Assembly: GCA_021827245.1 (NCBI GenBank)
Contig: JAKAWN010000006.1
Coordinates: forward strand, 1-46,643
Reading direction: 5' to 3'
Length of the DNA stretch: 46,643 nt
Source: Acidobacteriota bacterium
Lineage (GTDB): Bacteria > Acidobacteriota > Terriglobia > UBA7540
In this document: positions 24,833-32,751 of the stretch, in pieces
How positions within the stretch are numbered: position 1 is the first letter of the stretch
How the letters are laid out: the number at the start of each line of letters is the position of its first letter
The notes under the pieces: generated by a model
What the model was told of the DNA's origin: nothing
The model's database searches: none
The model's input: only the letters and a program-made list of their open reading frames with translations
Made by a program: the position numbers and the translations under genes

Positions 24833-26644
24833 ATGAGCCAAGTTCAGCGCCTGCTAGTTTTTCTCCGACCTTACAGAGTACGCTTTGCCATGGCTGTAGT
24901 CCTGATGGCTGTGGTGGGCGCATGCGAGGCGATTACTGCCCTTCTTATCAAACCCATCGGTGACGATGTTCTGAAGCCCGGCGCCCCCTCTTCCGGCATC
25001 AGCCTGTTCAAACTCCCATGGAACCATCATGAACTTTACCTTCGGGACCTTTTCCCGGGCCATATCCACAATGTCTGGACGGTCGTTGTCCTGTCCCTCA
25101 TCATCGTGACCATAGTTAAAGGATTTTCACGGTACACGGCCACGGTCAACATCAATTTCATCGGCCAGTCCGCCGTCCGGAACCTGCGCAATCAGCTTTA
25201 CTCAAAAATCGTTCAGCAGTCGATGGCGTTTTTCAAACGCAACCCCACCGGCCGACTGATCTCGGCCATCAGTAACGATACGGATCGGATCCAGTACGTA
25301 GTTTCGCAGGTAGCGGCCGATTTCTTCAGAAATTGCTTCACCTTGATAGCACTGCTTGCCGTAGTCTTTTACTACGATTGGAGACTGGCATTGGCCTCAC
25401 TCCTGCTGGTGCCGCTGGTGGTTTATCCCTCAGCCAATATCGGGCGTTCGATCCGCAAATCCAGCCGCTCCAGCCAGGACCGTATGGCGGACATTAACAA
25501 TCTTGTTCAGGAAACCCTCACCGGCATCGGCATTGTGAAAGCCTTTGTAACAGAGCACCTGGAAGTCGCACGGTTCAAAGCCGCCACACACAAGCTGCTC
25601 CATACGAACATGCGCTGGGTGCGGGCACAGGCTGCAACGCCTCCGCTGATGGATCTTTTGACGATGGTGACCGTTTCAGTACTCCTGCTTTACGAGCGCA
25701 ATGAGATCCTTCACCACGCGCAAACCCTGGGCGGCTTCCTTGGTTTCGTCTACGCGCTGTTCAAAATGGGTGAACCCATCAAGCGGCTGACGGGCGTCAA
25801 CAACGCCGTGCAACAGGCGGTCGGAGCCTCTGAACAGGTGTTTCAGTTCCTGCAGGTAAGCCCGGAAGTGAAGGAGAAACCCGGTGCCATCGAGTTGCCC
25901 GCCTTCGAGCACGAAATTGTTTTTGACCATGTGGACTTTGAATATGAGCCTGGCGTGCCACTCTTGCGCGACGTCAATCTGCGGATTCGGAAGGGTGAGG
26001 TCGTGGCGCTTGTTGGATCGAGCGGCGCCGGGAAAACAACCCTAGCCAGCTTGCTTCCCAGATTCTACGACGTTACCCGCGGCCACCTGCTGGTTGACGG
26101 CCACGACGTCCGTGACATCAAGCTCAGCTCCTTACGTTCCCAGATCGGGATGGTTACACAGGGCACCATTCTCTTTAACGACACGATTTTCAACAACATC
26201 TGTTATGGGAACGAATCACGGAGCCAGGCCGAAGTGGAGGAGGCTGCGCGTGCTGCGCTGGCCCATGACTTCATCCTTGAGAGACCGCGAAAATACCAGG
26301 GAGTGATCGGCGAACGTGGCCAGCGGCTCTCAGGTGGGCAACGGCAGCGATTGGCGATCGCCCGGGCGCTGCTTAAGAATTCCCCCATCCTAATTCTGGA
26401 TGAAGCGACTTCTGAACTCGATACCGAATCCGAAGCGCTGGTGCAAAAGGCCCTGGGGAACCTGATGGCCGGGCGGACTGTCCTGGTGATTGCGCACCGG
26501 CTCAGCACGGTCCGGGGCGCGGATCGCATTGTGGTTCTGGACCGTGGAACAATTTCGGAAGTGGGCACACACGAAGACCTGGTGACGCGCGGAGGAATTT
26601 ACCAGCGCCTGCACGAACTCCAATTCGTGGATGCCGAAGCCTAG
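24833..26644 (+). CDS. msbA: MsbA-like lipid A/phospholipid ABC exporter
   Basis: A 603-aa half-transporter with a fused membrane and ATPase domain. Six transmembrane helices lie in residues 15-320, beginning RVRFAMAVVLMAVVGACEAI. The family phrases SMAFFKRNPTGRLISAISND and DINNLVQETLTGIGIVKAF are typical of the MsbA branch. The ATPase domain has Walker A VGSSGAGKTTLASLL, Q-loop IGMVTQGTILFNDTI, signature LSGGQRQRLAIARAL, Walker B ILILDEATSELD and the switch histidine in VIAHRLSTVRGADRI. It acts in the inner membrane, flipping lipid A-core or phospholipid. Nearness to lptC/A-lptB supports an LPS role. Substrate assignment remains inference. Confidence 0.9.
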   Translation: MSQVQRLLVFLRPYRVRFAMAVVLMAVVGACEAITALLIKPIGDDVLKPGAPSSGISLFKLPWNHHELYLRDLFPGHIHNVWTVVVLSLIIVTIVKGFSRYTATVNINFIGQSAVRNLRNQLYSKIVQQSMAFFKRNPTGRLISAISNDTDRIQYVVSQVAADFFRNCFTLIALLAVVFYYDWRLALASLLLVPLVVYPSANIGRSIRKSSRSSQDRMADINNLVQETLTGIGIVKAFVTEHLEVARFKAATHKLLHTNMRWVRAQAATPPLMDLLTMVTVSVLLLYERNEILHHAQTLGGFLGFVYALFKMGEPIKRLTGVNNAVQQAVGASEQVFQFLQVSPEVKEKPGAIELPAFEHEIVFDHVDFEYEPGVPLLRDVNLRIRKGEVVALVGSSGAGKTTLASLLPRFYDVTRGHLLVDGHDVRDIKLSSLRSQIGMVTQGTILFNDTIFNNICYGNESRSQAEVEEAARAALAHDFILERPRKYQGVIGERGQRLSGGQRQRLAIARALLKNSPILILDEATSELDTESEALVQKALGNLMAGRTVLVIAHRLSTVRGADRIVVLDRGTISEVGTHEDLVTRGGIYQRLHELQFVDAEA

Positions 26645-26717
26645 ACTGGGAGGGACGAAACCAAGGCTTAGACCGGAAGCTCGCGGAGCGCCGGCCACTG
26701 CGTTGGCATAAGCTACG

Positions 26718-27611
26718 ATGGTTCGAAGCATGACAGGTTACAGCAAGGTGCGGCGAGAGGAGGGCGGTTTCTCTCTTAACATTGCCGTGAAGTCGGTAAA
26801 TCATCGCTTTCTTGACTTGCAATTCAGGCTTCCTTCGAGCCTGACGCCGATGGAGCATGCGTTGCGGCGGATCGTGAAACATCACGTCAGCCGGGGCCAT
26901 GTCGAAGTGAGTGTCAACCTGGAACGGACTGGCGGGGAAGAATTAAAGGTGAATCGGGAAGTGCTGAGGTCCTTTGTTACGGTCTGCCGAGAATTGCGCA
27001 CTGAACTGGATTCGACCGCAGAACCTGACGTGGTGCAACTCTTGAGAATTCCTGGAGTTCTCACGACCAATGGTGAACTCACGGAAAAAGAACTGGCGGT
27101 TATCCGGAAGATCCTTGAGCCGACGCTGGAAAGCGCTCTGCAAACACTGAATACAATGAGGGATCGAGAAGGTGCAGCTTTGGAGAAGGACCTCCTTGAG
27201 CGCCTCGATCTGCTGGAGTCTCTGCGCAAAGGGATCGCCAAGCAGGCACGCCGCATTCCGCAATACGCTCAGCAGCGACTGGAAAGCCGGCTGCAGGAAT
27301 TGCTGGGAGCCGTCCATGTCGACGCCGCGCGGCTTGCTCAGGAGGTTGCTTACCTGGCCTCGCGAGCGGATATTTCGGAGGAGTTGACCCGCTTCCAAAG
27401 CCACCTGGCCCAGGCGCGGCAACTCCTTGGGGAAAGCCCGGAGGTGGGGAAAAAGCTGGACTTCCTGCTGCAGGAATTGAACAGAGAAGCCAATACGCTG
27501 CTGTCCAAGACTTCCGATATTCCCGAAATTGGTGTCGAGGTCGGGCGTCAGGCCATTGAAATGAAATCCCAGATTGAGAAACTACGCGAACAGGTGCAGA
27601 ACATCGAGTGA
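26718..27611 (+). CDS. yicC: YicC-family endoribonuclease
   Basis: A 297-aa YicC/YloC protein; the E. coli member is an endoribonuclease that affects small RNA stability. The N-terminal domain starts MVRSMTGYSKVRREEGGF and holds VKSVNHRFLDLQFRLP. The C-terminal DUF1732 part has EVAYLASRADISEELTRFQS and the highly conserved GKKLDFLLQELNREANTL, then SDIPEIGVEVGRQAIEMKSQ. Length is normal. Its stop overlaps the gmk GTG start by 4 bp. The pairing yicC-gmk-rpoZ-coaBC is widespread in bacteria. Confidence 0.95.
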   Translation: MVRSMTGYSKVRREEGGFSLNIAVKSVNHRFLDLQFRLPSSLTPMEHALRRIVKHHVSRGHVEVSVNLERTGGEELKVNREVLRSFVTVCRELRTELDSTAEPDVVQLLRIPGVLTTNGELTEKELAVIRKILEPTLESALQTLNTMRDREGAALEKDLLERLDLLESLRKGIAKQARRIPQYAQQRLESRLQELLGAVHVDAARLAQEVAYLASRADISEELTRFQSHLAQARQLLGESPEVGKKLDFLLQELNREANTLLSKTSDIPEIGVEVGRQAIEMKSQIEKLREQVQNIE

Positions 27612-28255
27612 AGGAGCCCGGACCCAACGAACTGCCGGAGAAGCTTGGCAACATTTTCGTGATTTCCGCTCCCTCTGGCGCAGGCAAGACGACTCTGATC
27701 AAAAAACTAAGGGCGTCTGTGAGGGGACTGGCTTTTTCCGTTTCTTACACGACTCGACCGCCGCGAGCCGGGGAGAAAAATGGTCGTGAGTACTTTTTTG
27801 TTTCGCCTGGGGAGTTCAAGCATCGGAAGGCGCAAGGCGAGTTTGTGGAATGGGCGCAAGTGCACAACCATTTTTACGGCACTTCCTGGCGGAAGCTCCA
27901 GGAGGCCCGGGAATCGGGGCAGGATGTTCTGCTTGACATCGACGTCCAGGGCCATAAGAAGTTGCGGCGGCGGATTCCCGACAGTGTGAGCGTTTTCGTA
28001 TTACCACCGTCCTTCGCGGACCTTGAAAAACGGCTTCGGCATCGTCACAAAGATTCTCCTCAGGTCATTGGTGAACGCCTTGCAATGTCTCGCGCCGAAG
28101 TGGCACATTGGATGGAGTACGACTATTTGATTGTGAACGACCGCATCTCCGCAGCCACTCAAGCTCTCCGCAATATCGTGCTCGCTTCGCGCTTGCGCCG
28201 CCAGTGCCAGGTTAGGCGCATCAAAGAAGTGATAGGAACATTTATTGGAGGATAA
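27608..28255 (+). CDS. gmk: Guanylate kinase
   Basis: Phosphorylates GMP to GDP with ATP in nucleotide synthesis. The 215-aa protein contains the P-loop VISAPSGAGKTTLIKKL, the GMP-binding segment FSVSYTTRPPRAGEKNGREY, HNHFYGTSW, VLLDIDVQGHKKLR and VFVLPPSFADLEKRLRHR. The start GTG 27608 overlaps the yicC stop (GTGA); about 15 residues precede the conserved core. The rpoZ start codon follows the gmk stop at once. Confidence 0.96.
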   Translation: MKEPGPNELPEKLGNIFVISAPSGAGKTTLIKKLRASVRGLAFSVSYTTRPPRAGEKNGREYFFVSPGEFKHRKAQGEFVEWAQVHNHFYGTSWRKLQEARESGQDVLLDIDVQGHKKLRRRIPDSVSVFVLPPSFADLEKRLRHRHKDSPQVIGERLAMSRAEVAHWMEYDYLIVNDRISAATQALRNIVLASRLRRQCQVRRIKEVIGTFIGG

Positions 28256-28456
28256 ATGGAATTGCCGAACAACATTGACAGCAAATTTCGCTACATTCTC
28301 ATTTCAGCCAAGAGGGCAAGGCAGCTTCAGTCGGGCGCGCGCCCTCTGGTGCAGACGCAGACGAAAAGAGCCACGAAGGTCGCGCAGCAGGAAGTGTCCG
28401 CCGGCCTGATCCCGTTTGAAGTCATTGACGCCAAGTCCGGTAACGACGAAAGTTAG
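28256..28456 (+). CDS. rpoZ: RNA polymerase omega subunit
   Basis: Small subunit that helps fold and assemble beta-prime. The 66-aa protein shows the omega core: IDSKFRYILISAKRARQLQS, GARPLVQTQTKRATKVAQQE and the end GLIPFEVI. It is shorter than the 91-aa E. coli protein, lacking the C-terminal extension, as in several other phyla. GGAGG lies 5 nt before the ATG, inside the gmk end, and the two genes touch without a gap. Confidence 0.9.
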   Translation: MELPNNIDSKFRYILISAKRARQLQSGARPLVQTQTKRATKVAQQEVSAGLIPFEVIDAKSGNDES

Positions 28457-28594
28457 TTTACAGGTGTAGCTGATTCAGTACCTGCGGCTCACGAGGGCGG
28501 GAGCCCATTGGAAACGAACCAATCCAATGCCTTCCAGATATCAAAATGAGAAGCCAGGTGCAGCTTCCCACTCCACTTCATGGCTGAGGCGTAC

Positions 28595-29821
28595 ATGATG
28601 CGTGTCGCACTGGGAGTTACGGGTGGAATCGCTGCATACAAGGCTGCGGAGCTGCTCCGGAGACTTCAGGACCGTGGCCTTGACATTCAGGTGGTGATGA
28701 CGGCGGCAGCTCGCAATTTTGTAACCCCGCTGACGTTCGCTGCACTTTCCGGGCACAAAGTCATCACGGAAATATTCGGTGAAGGCGGCGAAGAACCTAA
28801 CGTCGAGAGTGCCATCGAGCATATTGCGGTGGCTCAAGGAATCGATGCCTTAGTCATTGCCCCTGCAACCGCAAATGTGATCGCCAGGATGGCTCATGGG
28901 ATCGCTGACGACTTCCTGACCACGCTGTGCCTTGCCACGAAGGCTCCCATCATTATCGCCCCCGCCATGAACGTCAACATGTGGGAAAATGCTGCCACCC
29001 AGCAGAACCTGGAAATCCTGCGCGAGCGCGGAATCCGGATTCTCGAACCTGACCAAGGCTACCTGGCTTGCGGCATGACCGGCTCAGGACGCCTGACCTC
29101 GGTGGAAGCTATCGCTCATGCCGTATTTGAAGCGCTGCAATTGAGAGATGATCTCAATAACGAAACGATTTTGATCAGTGCAGGCCCGACGCAGGAACCT
29201 CTTGACCCGGTCCGGTACATCACAAACCGTTCTTCCGGCAAGATGGGTTATGCGCTCGCTGAGGCCAGCCAAAGGCGGGGAGCAGCCGTGACGCTGGTGA
29301 GCGGTCCCACCCGCCTGCCGGCGCCTCCCGGAGTGACCATCGAAAATGTTCGCACCACCGAGGAGATGAGTGCAGCAATGCTCCGCTGCCTTGACCAGGC
29401 GACGATCGTCCTAATGGCCGCCGCTGTTATGGACTTTGCTCCCGCCAAAATCCAAGCCGAAAAGATCAGGAAGCGCGAGGGGAGCCTATGCGTTGAATTT
29501 GCACCAACCCGCGACATTCTGACGGAGATTTCTCGACGGCGAAAATCGCATCAACTTATCGTGGGTTTCGCTGCTGAAACGGGCCACATGCTCGAAAATG
29601 CTGCTGCCAAGCTGCGGGAGAAACGCCTGGATCTGATCGTCGCTAACGACGTTACGCAGGAAGGCGCGGGATTCGATTCCGACACCAACATTGTCACGCT
29701 TATCTTTCCTGACGGGCAGGTGAAACCGCTTGAAAAGATGAGCAAGCTGAACGTGGCAAACGTCATCCTTGACGAAGCGATTGGGTTACGATCAAAGCGA
29801 GCTGAAACAAACAAACGGTAG
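28595..29821 (+). CDS. coaBC: Bifunctional CoaBC, phosphopantothenoylcysteine synthase/decarboxylase
   Basis: Two consecutive steps of coenzyme A synthesis. The N-terminal CoaC flavoprotein part (about residues 1-185) has VALGVTGGIAAYKAAELLRR, EHIAVAQGIDALVIAPATAN, PAMNVNMWENAATQQNLEIL and the lid cysteine in CGMTGSGRL. The C-terminal CoaB part contains ILISAGPTQEPLDPVRYITN, SSGKMGYALAEA, MAAAVMDFAP and GFAAET. ATG 28595 (GAGG 5 nt upstream) is preferred over ATG 28580. It lies 138 nt after rpoZ in the same direction. Confidence 0.95.
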   Translation: MMRVALGVTGGIAAYKAAELLRRLQDRGLDIQVVMTAAARNFVTPLTFAALSGHKVITEIFGEGGEEPNVESAIEHIAVAQGIDALVIAPATANVIARMAHGIADDFLTTLCLATKAPIIIAPAMNVNMWENAATQQNLEILRERGIRILEPDQGYLACGMTGSGRLTSVEAIAHAVFEALQLRDDLNNETILISAGPTQEPLDPVRYITNRSSGKMGYALAEASQRRGAAVTLVSGPTRLPAPPGVTIENVRTTEEMSAAMLRCLDQATIVLMAAAVMDFAPAKIQAEKIRKREGSLCVEFAPTRDILTEISRRRKSHQLIVGFAAETGHMLENAAAKLREKRLDLIVANDVTQEGAGFDSDTNIVTLIFPDGQVKPLEKMSKLNVANVILDEAIGLRSKRAETNKR

Positions 29822-29847
29822 ACCGTCTGCCATCTGGATTTCAAAGT

Positions 29848-30735
29848 ATGGACGAACAGTTGCGAAGGAAAGTTGCTGGCATGCTCCGGTTCTACGAGGA
29901 ACTGGGGATCGATGAGTTTTATGTCCGGCGATCCGAGCGCGCGAGCGTTGCGACCGAATCCCAGCGCCGTCCCTCAGACAGCAATGCGAAAATTGACGCA
30001 CTTCCCGTTCGGAGGGACGCTGATTCAGGGCCACTGCCGCCCAGAATCGAGTTTGGCAGGATTCCTGCCCCACTGCGGAGTAATGATGTCGCACCCCCCA
30101 CTACGGCCGCCCAGGCAGGCCCGATTCCACAGTCCATGAGCCTGTTTGAATCGTCTTCACAGGCGATGCCCGTACGAGAAAACGAAACGCTCGAGCAGAT
30201 CCGTGAAGACTTGGGCGATTGCCATCGTTGCCGCCTGGCGGGAGGGCGCCACACGATTGTTTTTGGCCGGGGGAATCCTCACGCAGAACTCGTTTTTGTC
30301 GGCGAAGGTCCGGGCGCCGACGAAGATGCGCAGGGCCTTCCCTTTGTGGGGCGTGCCGGCCAACTGTTGAATCGAATGATCCAATTTGTTGGGATGAAGC
30401 GCGAGGAAGTCTATATCTGCAACGTCGTGAAATGCCGACCGCCCGGCAATCGCACGCCGCTTCCGGACGAGATCGAGATGTGCTCTCCGTTCCTGCTGCG
30501 CCAGATCCGCGCGATCCGTCCTCGCCTGGTCTGCTGCCTGGGAGCGCCGGCGGTCAAGACTCTTCTTGGTATCAAAGAAGGCATTACGAAAATCCGGGGA
30601 CGGTTTTATGACTTTCAGGGAACGAAGGCTCTGCCGACATTTCACCCAGCCTACATTCTTCGCAATCCCCGGGAAGAAAAGATCCTCCGGGAAGACTTCC
30701 AGAAGATCATTGAATTTCTGAACACGTCCCGCTGA
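29848..30735 (+). CDS. Uracil-DNA glycosylase, family 4 type with Fe-S cluster
   Basis: Removes uracil from DNA. The catalytic domain occupies about residues 112-295. The first cluster cysteines are in DCHRCRLAGGRHTIVFG, the active-site motif is GEGPGADEDAQGLPFVGRAG, and CNVVKCRPPGNRTPLPDEIE followed by MCSPFL completes the Fe-S ligands. TFHPAYILRNP is the second catalytic motif. Residues 1-110 are a family-variable extension: a short helical start (KVAGMLRFYEELGIDEFYV), then proline- and serine-rich low-complexity sequence. The gene follows coaBC by 26 nt. Distance from E. coli Ung rules out family 1. Confidence 0.9.
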   Translation: MDEQLRRKVAGMLRFYEELGIDEFYVRRSERASVATESQRRPSDSNAKIDALPVRRDADSGPLPPRIEFGRIPAPLRSNDVAPPTTAAQAGPIPQSMSLFESSSQAMPVRENETLEQIREDLGDCHRCRLAGGRHTIVFGRGNPHAELVFVGEGPGADEDAQGLPFVGRAGQLLNRMIQFVGMKREEVYICNVVKCRPPGNRTPLPDEIEMCSPFLLRQIRAIRPRLVCCLGAPAVKTLLGIKEGITKIRGRFYDFQGTKALPTFHPAYILRNPREEKILREDFQKIIEFLNTSR

Positions 30736-30866
30736 AGTCGCGCCCGCCGTCGGCGGTGGGAGTGCCACCCCTTCCGCAAAGGATGCTATGATGTTTCTAG
30801 GCCGTCGCTGCAAAGGGGTTATGCAATCAGAACTCACGAGCTGCCAGCAGCCAGAATAGTTTTCCG

Positions 30867-31802
30867 ATGGACCTCAAGACCAAAATCCTGAATCCGCAGA
30901 TCCCGGTTTGCTTCTTTGAGATGGTGCCGCCCGTCGCAGGCAAACAGGAAGCGCTCGATTCGGCGATGGCGGAGATTGCCAGGATTCAACACCTGGCTGA
31001 CGCCATCAACATTCCAGAGATTCATGACGAATCACGGGGAAGCGACCGGACCTTCAAGTTTGTTGAGCGAGTCGAGCCACGGGTCCTGGGCCAAAGGATC
31101 CGGCAAAAGTTTAACCTCGACATCGTGATCAACCGTTGCGTAGTTTATCAGACTGATCAGGTCCGCTGGATTCGGGAGACTAGAGATAAGTTTGACATGC
31201 ATAACTTTGTCCTGGTGGGCGGGGAATCCAGCCAGATTGAATATCCCGGACCCAGCGTCACTCAGACAGCGCAGGACGTTCGAGCGGCAGGATTGCGCGT
31301 GACCCTGGGAGGAATCAGCATTCCCAGCCGCGCCCAAGAAGTGGACCGCATCCGGCGCAAAGTGGAGGAAGGACTTTGCTTTTTCACCACCCAGGTGCTG
31401 TTCGACTCGAACGACATCGTGTGGTTGGTTCAGCGTCTTAATGGGCTTGAGGCCAGGATATTTCTGAGTTTTGCTCCCGTTAGCCATCATCGTGACATTG
31501 ATTTCCTGCGCTGGCTGGGGGCCGATTTGCCGGCTGATCTCGACCACTTTCTGCTCAATGGAACCTCTGAGGAGAAGCTTTCACACCCTCGTGCAGAGGA
31601 TGCCTTCGAGCGCTGCTTGAATCTGGCACAGAGAATCCTGATGGATGTTTTCGATAACCTGCCGCCTGACCCGCCGCCATTGGGAATCAACATCGAACAT
31701 ATCAATCGCCGTAATTTCAACTCCGCGGTCCGAATGTTGGACAAGCTCGGAACATTTTACGCAAACCTAGTGGCGGCGCGGCGGCACACCAGTTTCGTTT
31801 GA
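30867..31802 (+). CDS. Methylenetetrahydrofolate reductase-like protein (divergent MetF family)
   Basis: A 311-aa protein with the MTHFR barrel order: FFEMVPPVAGKQEAL in place of the usual SFEFFPP, the catalytic-glutamate position in FEMVPP, NFVLVGGESSQIEYPGPS where MetF has a GG(D/N) loop, RVTLGGISIPSR and LCFFTTQVLFDSN, the equivalent of the FxQxF motif. It would reduce 5,10-methylene-THF to 5-methyl-THF using FAD. Similarity to classical MetF is only moderate, so a related folate- or flavin-dependent activity is possible. The start ATG 30867 lacks a strong ribosome site. A terminator candidate follows 78 nt after the stop. Confidence 0.75.
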   Translation: MDLKTKILNPQIPVCFFEMVPPVAGKQEALDSAMAEIARIQHLADAINIPEIHDESRGSDRTFKFVERVEPRVLGQRIRQKFNLDIVINRCVVYQTDQVRWIRETRDKFDMHNFVLVGGESSQIEYPGPSVTQTAQDVRAAGLRVTLGGISIPSRAQEVDRIRRKVEEGLCFFTTQVLFDSNDIVWLVQRLNGLEARIFLSFAPVSHHRDIDFLRWLGADLPADLDHFLLNGTSEEKLSHPRAEDAFERCLNLAQRILMDVFDNLPPDPPPLGINIEHINRRNFNSAVRMLDKLGTFYANLVAARRHTSFV

Positions 31803-31879
31803 ATAGATTAAAGATTGGCCCCAAAGGCAGACTCCTCCGTCTGTCGGTCTGTGGGGCAGCATTTGAAGCCCGGAGACGG

Positions 31880-31915
31880 ATTGGCATTTGCGTGCCGGGA
31901 ACAAGTGCCAATTTT
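31880..31915 (+). terminator. Intrinsic terminator candidate after the MTHFR-like gene
   Basis: ATTGGCA (31880-31886) pairs with TGCCAAT (31906-31912) around a 19-nt loop and is followed by TTT. It lies between two convergent genes. The loop is long and the T-run short, so efficiency is uncertain. Confidence 0.4.
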
Positions 31916-31984
31916 CGATTGGCTTTCTGGCTGGCCGACTGAAGACTGGGGAGTGATGGGATTTCTGGTGCAGCGGCAGGGACG

Positions 31985-32551
31985 TCAGGAAGAACTTGCC
32001 GCGGCGTGTTCCTGGCCGGCGTGCTCTTGTGTTTCGAGGTAACGCTGGCGGCTTTCCAGAATCGCCTGGCGGGCCTCCCGGGGTCCTTTCCATCCTTCCA
32101 TGCGGGTTTTCTTTCCCTCGAGTTCCTTGTAAATGGTGAAGAAATGCTCAATCTCGGTCAGAATGTGAGGAAAGATCTGGTCAATTGTATGGATCTGATC
32201 ATAACGGGGATTGCGATCGGGAACAGCAAGGATCTTAGTGTCCGGACCTTGATCGTCAACCATGGCAAGCAGCCCCACCGGACGGACTTCCAACAAGCAT
32301 CCCGGGAAAGTTGCTTCGTCGGCTGAAACGAGAACATCAAGGGGGTCATGATCCTCGGCCAGCGTGCCAGGAATAAATCCGTAATCACCCGGATAGTGCA
32401 TTGGTGAATAAAGAGTGCGATCCAGCCGAAACACCCCAAGCGCCTTATCGTATTCGTACTTGTTGGACGAGTTTTTTGGGATCTCCACAATCATCCGGAC
32501 AATCTCCGGCGATTGCGGACCCGGATCAAGAGTGTGTATAAGATTCGCCAT
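31985..32551 (-). CDS. ppa: Inorganic pyrophosphatase, family I
   Basis: Hydrolyses pyrophosphate and pulls biosynthetic reactions forward; soluble and Mg-dependent. The 188-aa sequence has NKYEYDK (substrate and metal site), MHYPGDYGFIPGTLAEDHDP with DPLDVLV (the family signature with its three aspartates), KILAVPDRNPRY and GWKGPREARQAI. The C-terminal tail (QEHAGQEHAAASSS) is an extra low-complexity end. Start ATG 32551. Divergent from priA, it presumably has its own promoter in the 200-nt gap, where I see several weak -35-like boxes but no convincing pair. Confidence 0.95.
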   Translation of the reverse strand: MANLIHTLDPGPQSPEIVRMIVEIPKNSSNKYEYDKALGVFRLDRTLYSPMHYPGDYGFIPGTLAEDHDPLDVLVSADEATFPGCLLEVRPVGLLAMVDDQGPDTKILAVPDRNPRYDQIHTIDQIFPHILTEIEHFFTIYKELEGKKTRMEGWKGPREARQAILESRQRYLETQEHAGQEHAAASSS

Positions 32552-32751
32552 TTATTCAGCCTATCCAAATCGAGTTTTTATTGCAACCACGACAAGTCAA
32601 GCCGGCCTACACTTCAATTGAGCACAGCGACGGGGTATGAATGAGGTTTTCAGGACCTCATTTCCTCGTGAATGGGTTTGTGTCAGCCTTTTCGCTTGGC
32701 ATGATCCTGTGCACACTAGCCAACCCTGTTTGTGTAGCATAGAATCCTGCC

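Noticed and set aside
32696..32720. Sigma-54-like promoter (TTGGCATG..TGTGCA) upstream of priA
   Set aside because: The spacing between the GG and GC elements is 11 instead of the required 10, and priA is a housekeeping gene.
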